A stretch of DNA of 64,000 nt from Gordionus sp. m RMFG-2023 (taxonomy: Eukaryota > Nematomorpha > Gordioida > Chordodea > Parachordodidae): the NCBI RefSeq assembly GCF_954871325.1, contig NC_088779.1:23856869-23920868 (forward strand), read 5' to 3'. Under the pieces are notes generated by a model, which was not told the DNA's origin, made no database searches, and was given only the letters and a program-made list of their open reading frames with translations. This document shows, piece after piece, positions 1 through 10,300 of this stretch. The stretch's first letter is position 1. Every line of letters starts with the position of its first letter. Made by a program: the position numbers and the translations under genes.

Positions 1-770
1 TGAATTGCATTCTAAATATAATTTTCTTTTCGGAATAAAAGGATATTCATAATAATTCTATTCAATTTTTAAAAAATAAATTCCTAAAAAAAAGTAAACC
101 AAAAAAGGAGCTGCCGAAACTATTTATCTAAATAGAATGCGATTAAGAATTCTTAAGAATTTAGAACTAGATAGAAGCTAGAGCGTTAATTTTAACGGTA
201 AGGCGTTATTTTTATTTATTAATATATAAGGAATCATAAGAATGACATAAATATAAAATGTGAAAGATAAGGTATTTTTACTTGAACCAATTCGATGCCA
301 ACTTGACTAAATTATTTATTTATTTTACAAAAATAAAAGAAAATTTAATTAGATATAATAAAAAAATATGATAAATATTAATTATTAATTATGGTGTACA
401 TTTTGTGTGGGTGTTTTCAAAAAAGCAGACTATAGAATAAGGAACTTTCATAAAAATTTTTTTAATGCTATCTCATATGAGACTGGATAGCGCAATTAAA
501 ATAAAATGGTTTTATATTACAAGTACTAATTTATATGATTTTTGTTGAAGGACATATGAAATGGGAAAATAAAAAAATTTGCTCAAAGCTACCAAGGTTT
601 TGAATGAATGAGTCATAAAAATGAAATCTTTATTTTAAAATTATAAAAATTTGTGAATTTTGATGTTAGATAATTATCAGAATTAATTTTGATCACTACA
701 AGGAGTAAAACAGATTACGATTTGATATTTACATTTGATTTATAATTTTTAAAACTACCCATGCATTTTT
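1..770. other. gene-free AT-rich DNA
   Basis: No open frame of note, no recognised repeat end and no RNA gene was seen here. The sequence is A/T-rich filler leading to a tandem duplication and a hAT-type element. Confidence 0.6.
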
Positions 771-878
771 TTAAGATAATTCATCATAAATATTAGGAAA
801 ATATCAATAATTGAGATCAGAGATTTAAGATAATTCATCATAAATATTAGGAAAATATCAATAATTGAGATCAGAGAT
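771..878. repeat. perfect 54-bp tandem duplication
   Basis: Two back-to-back identical 54-bp units (771-824 and 825-878). Each unit ends in the 8-bp ATTGAGAT target sequence of the adjoining hAT-type element plus the first bases of its terminal repeat (CAGAGAT). The duplication therefore took in the insertion boundary and must be younger than the insertion. Confidence 0.9.
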
Positions 879-2235
879 GTAAATTTTCCGGGAAAATAGG
901 TTTAGGGGAAATTTTCCTGGGAAAATTGGGGAAAAAAGGGATAATTATGGGAAATAACGAGAAATTAAAAAATAACCATAAAATATGCACTTTAAACCTT
1001 CAATTTTTTTTTATTGAATAACTTAATTAAATTTGGGGAACTAAGGGAAAATAAAATAATTAAACAATAAAGACAAAAATACACTGTAAACGTTTCATTT
1101 TTTTTGAATAACTTTATTAAATTACAAGAAGCATGTGCTATAAATTACATTTAAAATTCATAGGATGCTAATGAAATAGCATCAACAACATCTTCATGAG
1201 ATGTAATTGAAATATCTCATTATAACTTAATATTAATAAATCGAAATCTGAACTCTTTTGATGATGTCCCGAACATGATGTATTTGTGTGATCCTTTAAA
1301 TGTATGTTATGCCTGATTGATATTAATTTTCGATTTTTTTATTATATTTCTCGTTTTTGAATGAATTTTTCCAAATGCTGACAAGACTCTAGGCACTTGA
1401 GGGTGGTATCGAAAGACATCTTACTGTCACTTGACAAAGGAGTTGATTTGTACACAACCCTTTCCACCATGTGAATGGTTTGGTATGGATTAAGCTCTCC
1501 CATATGCCAGCTCCTTTATAGAAATCTTGTTTTGAACGATATTCTGCTAAATTACCTATAATTTTTCTAATATTGCAATTAATTTGGCCTTAAATAATAT
1601 TTATTAAATTTAAAGCTACTGTTAATTCGCGATCTGTTAATTACACACCATAATATCTAAGATCCAGAAGATTTGCTGCATAATGATATTCTAGGCAACA
1701 AAATTTCTTTCATTTATTAATATGCATCTTAACACTTTTCAAATCATTTTCATTAAAAATAAAAGTTGATGACTTGGGTTTATCTTTTATATCCCAATAC
1801 TTCTGGTACTTCAGATCTGTATCCGATTCTACAATTATAATTTTGTTAAATAAATTCCAAAAAAGTCAGTAGACTCCAATTCCAGTATCCTTCTTTGTCT
1901 AATATCCTTTTTGTTTGCCTATAAATAACTTGAAATTGCAATTTCTTGCAAAACTTCCATTATATTAATAATATTGTATGAGAATACCATGTTTAATATT
2001 TTACCTTTGTTTTTGCAGAGTTGCACTCAATGTTGCACTAATAAAAAATAAGTTTAAAGACTCACGAGGAAAATAAAAATTATTTTAAAATTTATGATAT
2101 AATAAATTAAATTATAAATCACAATTTTTGAAATAAAATATTATGCTTTATAAAATATAGATCTAATTTTTGCAATAAAATATTATATTTATATTAAAGG
2201 AAAATTCGGGAAATTTCCCTACCTTTATATCTCTA
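872..2235. mobile_element. hAT-type DNA transposon, non-autonomous or decayed (1364 bp)
   Basis: The element is bounded by a perfect 8-bp target duplication, ATTGAGAT, at 864-871 and 2236-2243. An 8-bp duplication is the hAT hallmark. The ends are imperfect inverted repeats: CAGAGATGTAAA on the left and TAGAGATATAAA read inward from the right, each followed by a stretch built from TTTCCCGGGAAA-like words. No intact transposase is seen; short stop-interrupted frames on the minus strand around 1380-1550 were not identifiable. It could be a deletion derivative of a larger hAT or an old copy whose gene has eroded. Confidence 0.75.
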
Positions 2236-2438
2236 ATTGAGATACAGGCAGGCGCGTACGCAGCGGGGGGGGGGGGGCTGGGGGACAAATTCCCCTCCCC
2301 CCAAAGCCAAAACATGCAGATGCTCTCAAATTTTTTTTATAAAGATAAAAAAAAGTAAGGGCCTATCATTTAAACATAAATTTTAAATTAACATTATTTC
2401 ATAACTATTCTTTAAATTAAAATATGATGATATTCATG
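2236..2438. other. short gene-free stretch with a 13-G run
   Basis: The stretch starts with the hAT target duplication and contains GCGCGTACGCAGC followed by 13 consecutive G at 2265-2277. It may be a remnant of another hAT-type end cut off by the piggyBac insertion; this is not demonstrable. Confidence 0.4.
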
Positions 2439-2442
2439 TTAA

Positions 2443-4896
2443 CCCTGTATTGCATACTGTGTATCTCAAGCCACATACCACAAATTATATAATAAATATT
2501 TTATAAATAAATTTTAAATCAATTGCATGGTGTGTATTTGAAGCCATATTCTATATCTTCGATTGGAATTTTAATTTGGGCCACGTGATCTATTATTTAT
2601 TTTTAATTTCGCATTTTATTAAACCCTATTTTTAAAAATGGCTATTTTTTTATAAAATTTTTCTTCTCAATTTTCTACACATCGTAAAAGGATAAATAAT
2701 ATATTTGACAAATTTCAAAACATTAAAATTAGATAAATAAAAGGTAAAAATTAATGTTTATGAAATTATTTTATATATATTTATTATTTTTGATAATTAT
2801 ATTTTGTAATAATCATACGTTGCTTTAAAGACACATTATGCAAATAAGGTATTTTATTTGAGTTTTATATTTTTAGAATTATGAATTGTGGTACCATACC
2901 TAATGATAGTGAAGATTCAAATTTAAGTGAATCGTCTGATGAGGAGTTTCTGTCAACCCAAAATAATGATTTAGGTATATTTAAAATGTATGCTCTTATA
3001 TAATCTATAAATATCTAGATTTCAATGAGAGTGATGAATCGGAAGAGGATGAAAATATAAATAATGAAAAAGGAATCGTGAGAAAAATGATTTGGAAAAA
3101 TTGCTTAACTAATTTACCATTAGTTATTCCAAAGTGGAAAGGAGAAAACCCAACGGTTGATAAAGTAAAAAAACCAATGGATTATTATAATACATATCTC
3201 AATGATTTATTACCTCTAATTGTTTACGAATCAAATTTATATGCAATTCAATGTAATTCCAACAAACCTTTGAATTTATCGATAGATGAATTAGAAAAAT
3301 TTATAGGAATTATTTTTTACATGTCAATTATTAAACTTCCCAGAGCACGTCTCTACTGGGCCACCAATACAAGACAGGCCAAGGTGGCTGATGTCATGAC
3401 CCTAAATCGCTGGGAACAAATCAAATCATTCATTCATATAAATGATAATGACAAATTTATTCCACTTGGAAGTGAGGGCCATGACCCACTTCATAAAATT
3501 AGACCCTTGATAACTATAACCAATAATATACTAAAATCTTTATCGATAGGGGAAAATATTTGCGTAGATGAGCAAATAATTCCATACAAAGGGATGAGCA
3601 GATTAAAGCAATATAACCCCCAAAAGCCCAAAAAATGGGGCTATAAAGTCTTTCTACTATGCGGAGATGATGGCCTTCTCCATAATTTTGAAGTATACTC
3701 TGGGAAAATACTACCAGCGGAAGGATTGCCTGATGTTGGAGCAAGTGGCAATGCTGTGCTACGTTTAATTTCTTATATACCACAGCAAATTAATTATAAA
3801 TTATTTTTTGATAACTGGTTTTGTTCACCAAATTTGCAAGTCGTACTCGCTCAAAGAGGGATATTTTGCGCGGCCACGGTCAGAGGTAATCGACTACCAA
3901 ATATCAACTTCCCAACAGATAAGGAGTTGAAAAAAAAGGGCGAGGATTTTTTGTTTCAAAAAAAACAATAATAAACGGGGTTGAATTAAATTCAGTGAAG
4001 TGGCACGACAATCGTGCTGTGACCTTATTGAGCACTTTTGTAGGTGCACATCCTCTTATCGATTGCGAAAGATATGATAGAAAAAAAAGGATAAAATAAT
4101 GATAAAATGTCCAAACATTGTTAAAGTTTATAATAAATCAATGGGAGGTGTAGATCTTATGGATTCTTTACTTTCATTATATAGAATTCATACCAAATCA
4201 AGAAAATGGTACCATCGAATTTTATTTCATGTATTCGACATGTTACTTATAAATTCTTGGTTGCTATACAAACGGGATTATAATAGTATATCAATAGCAG
4301 GCAAGGATCGATTAAGTTTGTACAATTTCAAAATTTCGGTGGCGGAAGTCCTTTGCAAATATGGCAAATGCACTTCAAACAATATTCCAAAACGAAAATC
4401 AGTTCAAACTGGTTATCGGGAAAAATGTAAAAAAGGACCAGCCCAATATTTACCACTTCAAGAGGTTAGGAAAGACCTCACGGCTCATTGGCCAAAATAT
4501 AATGATAAGAAGGGTAGATGTAAAATGCCAGGATGCTTATTTATAACAAAAGTATCTTGCAAAAAATGTGGTGTATATTTATGTTTTACGCCCACAAATA
4601 ATTGTTTTATAGATTTTCATGAAAATTAAAATGTTTAAACCTTTAATATTTGTTATATTTAAATAAAATTTTATATATTTATAGTTTAAAGTACAATAAA
4701 AATTATTGTGGAAATAATTGAAATTTGTATCCTTAATTGCATAATGTGTATTTAAATCCACATACCGTTCATCTTCTAAGAAATTTAGAATTTTTTTAAA
4801 AAAAGTGAGCCATGAGATTATCAATAGTATCTAGAGAAATAAAAAATCTAGTTTGCCAAAAAAAAATTATTCTAACATAGTACATGCAATACAGGG
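2443..4896 (+). mobile_element. piggyBac DNA transposon, copy 1
   Basis: A complete-length piggyBac element of 2454 bp, flanked by the canonical TTAA target on both sides (2439-2442 and 4897-4900). The terminal inverted repeats begin CCCTGTATTGCAT. It carries a transposase gene on the plus strand with the family's conserved regions, but the gene has frame breaks, so this copy should not make its own transposase. It faces a near-identical inverted copy 194 bp away. The ends look intact, so it could still be moved if a working transposase exists elsewhere in the genome. Confidence 0.95.
2881..4629 (+). pseudogene. piggyBac transposase, frame-broken
   Basis: DDD-type piggyBac transposase. The proposed start at 2881 opens a short acidic first exon, rich in Asp, Glu and Ser (2881-2974). 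A 44-nt GT-AG intron (2975-3018) joins it in frame to the main part. The first catalytic Asp lies in CVDEQIIPYKG (near 3565), the second in LFFDNWFC (near 3812) and the third in GGVDLMDSL (near 4150). A C-terminal cysteine-rich zinc-binding tail follows (CKMPGC, CKKCG, near 4520-4570). The reading frame is lost in an A-run near 3960 and again near 4097. Between the two, typical piggyBac residues (SVKWHDNRAV) lie in another frame. Both breaks also occur in copy 2. All three catalytic Asp remain. Confidence 0.92.
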
Positions 4897-4900
4897 TTAA

Positions 4901-5090
4901 TATCGAAAAACAGATTTGTAAAAATCGGACCCAATGGACCAGTTGAACAACACCAAGGTATTTATGTTCAAATTTCTTATTCTGTAGATAGATATCACAC
5001 TGCTTTATATATGTATAAGAATCCTAGACTGCGGATGATACATTAGGTGTTAGAAGTTATCACTAGATTATTAGCTAAAATAGAACAAAT
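4901..5090. other. spacer between the two piggyBac copies
   Basis: A 190-bp spacer with no gene, between the inner TTAA sites of the two inverted elements. Around 4920-4960 it contains AAAATCGGACCCAATGG followed by GAACAACACCA, which resembles the right end of the TAGTGTTGTTAAA miniature family found in the host introns. This is probably an eroded copy. Confidence 0.45.
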
Positions 5091-5094
5091 TTAA

Positions 5095-7529
5095 CCCTGT
5101 ATTGCATGTACTATGTTAGAATAATTTTTTTTTGGCAAACTAGATTTTTTATTTCTCTAGATACTATTGATAATCTCATGGCTCACTTTTTTAAAAAAAA
5201 TTCTAAATTTCTTAGAAGATGAACGGTATGTGGATTTAAATACACATTATGCAATTAAGGATACAAATTTCAATTATTTCCACAATAATTTTTATTATAC
5301 TCTAAACTATAAATATATAAAATTTTATTTAAATACAACAAATATTAAAGGTTTGAACATTTTAATTTTCATGAAAATCTATAAAACAATTATTTGTGGG
5401 CGTAAAACATAAATATACACCACATTTTTTGCAAGATACTTTTGTTATAAATAAGCATCCTGGCATTTTACATCTACCCTTTTTATCATTATATTTTGGC
5501 CAGTGAGCCGTGAGGTCTTTCCTAACCTCTTGATTTGGTAAAGATTGAGCTGGTCCTTTTTTACATTTTTCCCGATAACCAGTTTGAACTGATTTTCGTT
5601 TTGGAATATTGTTTGAAGTGCATTTGCCATATTTGCAAAGGACTTCCGCCACCGAAATTTTGAAATTGTACAAACTTAATCGATCCTTGCCTGCTATTGA
5701 TATACTATTATAATCCCGTTTGTATAGCAACCAAGAATTTATAAGTAACATGTCGAATACATGAAATAAAATTCGATGGTACCATTTTCTTGATTTGGTA
5801 TGAATTCTATATAATGAAAGTAAAGAATCCATAAGATCTACACCTCCCATTGATTTATTATAAACTTTAACAATGTTTGGACATTTTATCATTATTTTAT
5901 CCTTTTTTTTCTATCATATCTTTCGCAATCGATAAGAGGATGTGCACCTACAAAAGTGCTCAATAAGGTCACAGCACGATTGTCGTGCCACTTCACTGAA
6001 TTTAACTCAACTCCGTTTATTATTGTTTTTTTTGAAACAAAAAATCCTCGCCCTTTTTTTTCAACTCCTTATCTGTTGGGAAGTTGATATTTGGTAGTCG
6101 ATTACCTCTGACCGTGGCCGCGCAAAATATCCCTCTTTGAGCGAGTACGACTTGCAAATTTGGTGAACAAAACCAGTTATCAAAAAATAATTTATAATTA
6201 ATTTGCTGCGGTATATAAGAAATTAAACGTAGCACAGCATTGCCACTTGCTCCAACATCAGGCAATCCTTCCGCTGGTAGTATTTTCCCAGAGTATACTT
6301 CAAAATTATGGAGAAGGCCATCATCTCCGCATAGTAGAAAGACTTTATAGCCCCATTTTTTGGGCTTTTGGGGGTTATATTGCTTTAATCTGCTCATCCC
6401 TTTGTATGGAATTATTTGCTCATCTACGCAAATATTTTCCCCTATCGATAAAGATTTTAGTATATTATTGGTTATAGTTATCAAGGGTCTAATTTTATGA
6501 AGTGGGTCATGGCCCTCACTTCCAAGTGGAATAAATTTGTCAATGATTTGATTTGTTCCCAGCGATTTAGGGTCATGACATCAGCCACCTTGGCCTGTCT
6601 TGTATTGGTGGCCCAGTAGAGACGTGCTCTGGGAAGTTTAATAATTGACATGTAAAAAATAATTCCTATAAATTTTTCTAATTCATCTATCGATAAATTC
6701 AAAGGTTTGTTGGAATTGCATTGAATTGCATATAAATTTGATTCGTAAACAATTAGAGGTAATAAATCAGTGAGATATGTATTATAATAATCCATTGGTT
6801 TTTTTACTTTATCAACCGTTGGGTTTTCTCCTTTCCACTTTGGAATAACTAACGGTAAATTAGTTAAGCAATTTTTCCAAATCATTTTTCTCACGATTCC
6901 TTTTTCATTATTGATATTTTCATCCTCTTCCGATTCATCACTCTCATTGAAATCTAGATATTTATAGATTATATAAGAGCATACATTTTAAATATACCTA
7001 AATCATTATTTTGGGTTGACAGAAACTCCTCATCAGACGATTCACTTAAATTTGAATCTTCACTATCATTAGGTATGGTACCACAATTCATAATTCTAAA
7101 AATATAAAACTCAAATAAAATACCTTATTTGCATAATGTGTCTTTAAAGCAACGTATGATTATTACAAAATATAATTATCAAAAATAATAAATATATATA
7201 AAATAATTTCATAAACATTAATTTTTACCTTTTATTTATCTAATTTTAATGTTTTGAAATTTGTCAAATATATTATTTATCCTTTTACGATGTGTAGAAA
7301 ATTGAGAAGAAAAATTTTATAAAAAAATAGCCATTTTTAAAAATAGGGTTTAATAAAATGCGAAATTAAAAATAAATAATAGATCACGTGGCCCAAATTA
7401 ACATTCCAATCGAAGATATGGAATGTGGCTTCAAATACACACCATGCAATTGATTTAAAATTTATTTATAAAACATTTATTATATAATTTGTGGTATGTG
7501 GATTGAGATACACAGTATGCAATACAGGG
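5095..7529 (-). mobile_element. piggyBac DNA transposon, copy 2 (inverted)
   Basis: A second complete-length piggyBac of 2435 bp, in opposite orientation to copy 1. It has its own TTAA on each side (5091-5094 and 7530-7533) and the same CCCTGTATTGCAT ends. The two copies are near identical by eye. They share the 44-nt intron and the two frame breaks in the transposase, so both descend from an already broken copy. Separate TTAA targets suggest two insertion events rather than a simple local duplication. Confidence 0.95.
5362..7091 (-). pseudogene. piggyBac transposase copy 2, frame-broken
   Basis: Same protein as in copy 1, read from the minus strand, with the acidic first exon starting at 7091 and the cysteine-rich tail ending at 5362. 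The three catalytic Asp motifs (VDEQIIPYKG, FFDNWFC, GGVDLMDSL) are present. Besides the two breaks shared with copy 1, a 19-bp deletion near 6541 shifts the frame and removes the residues around IHINDNDK. The deletion is private to this copy and so arose after the copies separated. Confidence 0.92.
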
Positions 7530-7533
7530 TTAA

Positions 7534-7967
7534 TAAAATGTCCATTATATTTATTTTTATGTCATTTTTAAGAACCTTTATTAAGCTACAAAATAAAATA
7601 TAAATTATTTTTCTAACATAATTATTTCTCGAGATATTTGAAAATAAATGAGGTGCATTTTATCAATAATGTACCATTTTTCCGCGCTTTAAAAGGCCAT
7701 ATCTTAGCGGGTAAACAGTATTGGGAGGTAAAATTTCATCTTTTTTCTTAATTATAGTATATACTACCAGTATACAAAATTTAAGAAAAATTGAAGGGGG
7801 TCGGGTTGAAAATCGACCTTTTTTTGTTGATTTGATATGGAATTCACCATATATTTAATTACATTTATTATCACATTCATCAACTAAGTTATTTTATCAA
7901 TTAATTTCGATTTCAAGTTTTCCGGCGTAATATTTACTTATTATTTTCAAATTTTTAGTGGCGTAAT
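7534..7967. other. gene-free AT-rich DNA
   Basis: No ORF, terminal repeat or RNA was recognised. It lies between the piggyBac TTAA site and the target duplication of the next hAT-type element. Confidence 0.5.
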
Positions 7968-7975
7968 ATTTATCT

Positions 7976-8356
7976 TAGAGATCTGCAAAGTTAAGCCCGG
8001 CCTGGCCCGAACCTAATTCTATTTAAAATAATCGGGTTCGGGCCAAACCGGGCCTAATATTTTTAAAAAAATTTCGGGCCGGGCCGGGTCGGGTCGAACC
8101 TTGGAAATTTTTTTAAATATATCTAAATTTATTAATTTTATATTGAATTTTTTATGTAAAATAAAGATTTTTAATTTAATTTATTGAAACTAAACGCCAT
8201 ATAATATATGTCTTTTATTTTGAGTAATTATAAAAATTAATTTCTATATTAAAATAAATTCGGACCGGACCGGGCCGGGCAGGGCCGGTAAATTTTTTAA
8301 AAATAAATTTCGGGTTTGGATCGGGCTTGAAAAATTAGGCCCGATGTAGACCACTA
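7976..8356. mobile_element. 381-bp hAT-type MITE with GGGCC-rich arms
   Basis: Flanked by a perfect 8-bp target duplication, ATTTATCT (7968-7975 and 8357-8364). The ends are weak inverted repeats, TAGAGATCTGCAAAG and TAGTGGTCTACAT. Both arms carry clusters of GGGCCGGGCCGGG-like words that stand out sharply from the AT-rich surroundings, separated by an AT-rich centre. No coding capacity is seen. The short minus-strand ORF at its right end runs through the GC-rich repeats and is not a gene. It sits at the edge of the decayed hAT transposase that follows. Confidence 0.75.
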
Positions 8357-8364
8357 ATTTATCT

Positions 8365-9615
8365 ACCATTTTCAAATTTCTAGTCAAATAATAATTATTT
8401 ATGAAATTGTCCAACAGGGAGAAAGAAATTGCAACCTTGTCCAACGAGATAGAGTCTCCGCCATCAAGCAGTAACAGCTTTTATGGAGTTAGAAGAGCCG
8501 ATTATTTACTATTACTGAAATATCACAATGGCCTGAAAGAAATATTTCCTCAGAAGCAAGAAAATTATTGAATTTAATGCTTATTCCAAATTTTTTTTCT
8601 CATTAGAATGTATTATTTAATTATACAACTATTTTATGTATTACTTTTCAAAAACATGACATTGACTTGATTAAGAAGATGAGAATAGCGGAGAGCATTT
8701 TATTAGAACTCAAGGAAATTAGGGCTAATGTTGATGAAGAATTTCATTTCATATTTTATATGTTATTGTTAAGTCAAAAGCAGAGCTATACATGTTTAAT
8801 ATTTGTTTCCCTCGACTTGCAGTAAGGCTAGCTCATAGTTAAAACATTAATATAGGATCAGTAGAAGAGTATATCTTAGATACAGATACATTTATAACCC
8901 AAATAAATGAATGGTTTTTAATTCATCATGCAGCACTTACCAATTTGCAAATATAACTTCCATAAAAGCCTTCTTAACCTTTTTCAGATGGTGATAGAAA
9001 AAAAAAATATTTGTTGGATTTTTATCATGAAGATGTTAAAGTATCTTATGATGCCTTATTAGCTGAATAACTAAATTTATAAGATTAACTAGGGTTGATA
9101 TAGTCCCAAAAAATGCTAAGGATGCTCTGCATTATTTCAAACACATTTTAGATTATATTCCCAATGTATTAAAAGGGTTTATATATTTCTCTATTTTAAG
9201 AAGAATAACAGAGCCCAGCAGAGGTACCATTTGCAGAACACGGCCCAAATTTTTTAAAAATTTTTAGACACTGCCTGGCTTTTTTTTTAAATAAAATATT
9301 CCAACCCGACCCTTATTTTTTTAAATAAATTTATTTATTTTTGATTTTTATAGCTAATAATATCGATTTCAAATATGGGCTGTTTTAAAATATACAGCCC
9401 GGCGCGGATATTTTTTTTTAAAAAATTTTCAGGCTATATGTTTTTTTAAAAACCAGCCTGGGTGTTTTCTTTTAAATACCAAGAAGTACAACTTCTGAAA
9501 TTAGATTGAAAGGTTTGGATCTTTTAAATATTCATAGGCATTTGACTACAAGCAAGGATGAGATAATTGAAAAATTAGCTCAATCCCAACTAAGATTTAA
9601 TTTTACATTGTAAAT
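8365..9615 (+). pseudogene. decayed hAT transposase (ZMYM1/TTF-type relative)
   Basis: Several stop-interrupted pieces on the plus strand match the order of a hAT transposase of the kind related to ZMYM1. QWPERNISSEARKLLNLM lies near 8530, and LKEIRANVDEEFH near 8710. PRLAVRLAH and SVEEYILDTDTFI follow at about 8810-8900, and a C-terminal hATC-like stretch, SEIRLKGLDLLNIHRHL, near 9500. The pieces need many frame changes, so the gene is long dead. A block at about 9216-9482, AT-rich with GGCCC-like islands, interrupts the C-terminal region and resembles the GC-armed MITE at 7976. Family recognition is from memory of the motifs; the exact hAT subfamily is uncertain. Confidence 0.7.
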
Positions 9616-9879
9616 AAATAAAATACAAATTACAATTATTCCTAAGAAACTTTTTGTGTATTAATTTATATTTCTAACATTTAAATATTTTTTACTTTGT
9701 ATATAAATTTTAAACGCTCAAAAAATTCAAATTTCTATTTTGGGTCATTTAAGTGATTTTTTACATATAATTTTTTTATAATTCATATTAATTTAAAATT
9801 GTGTATTAGAACTAGTTATTAGTCCTAATAAATTTATGCTTGATAATTTTAAAAAACAATAATATCCATTTAATCTTAT
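9616..9879. other. gene-free AT-rich DNA
   Basis: AT-rich sequence after the hAT transposase remnant. No gene or repeat end was seen. Confidence 0.4.
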
Positions 9880-10300
9880 ATCTTGGCATCGTGTTTGATG
9901 AACAACATCATGTTATGAATTGCTGGAAGCATTACCAAGTCATAATCTAGGTAACCTCTTATCAGATGAACAATTAAGAGTTGTCATAGGACATCGAGTG
10001 GACGTAACATAATTCAACCAAACATATGCATCAAATATAAAATATTAATTGATTCCAAAGGGAGACATGGTCTTAGGCAGACATGCAGCAATTAATTCAG
10101 TTATTAGTCATTCTCTCACCAAGACCCATATATCCTAGAGCTTGCTAATTTATCATTAGATGATGGCTTAAGACCAGATGGCTTAACTTCTGTGCCTTGG
10201 TCTTTAGGTAAGTCCTTAATTTGGGGCTTTACATACATCTCTACATTTCCAAAAAATTTAAATTCTGACCCGGTTGATGCTGAGAAAAAAATATAATTAA
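9880..10300 (+). pseudogene. fossil fragment of a retroelement-associated nuclease-like domain
   Basis: Broken plus-strand frames resemble a domain common in repetitive ORFs of invertebrate genomes. LPSHNLGNLLSDEQLR lies near 9935. Remnants of an RPDG segment (LRPDGLTSVPW-like) and GKSLIWGFT follow at about 10160-10240. I read the RPDG...W...W pattern as a restriction-like nuclease fold, which is an inference. The copy is broken in several places and has no flanking element that I could delimit. The minus-strand ORF overlapping it is a shadow. Confidence 0.45.
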
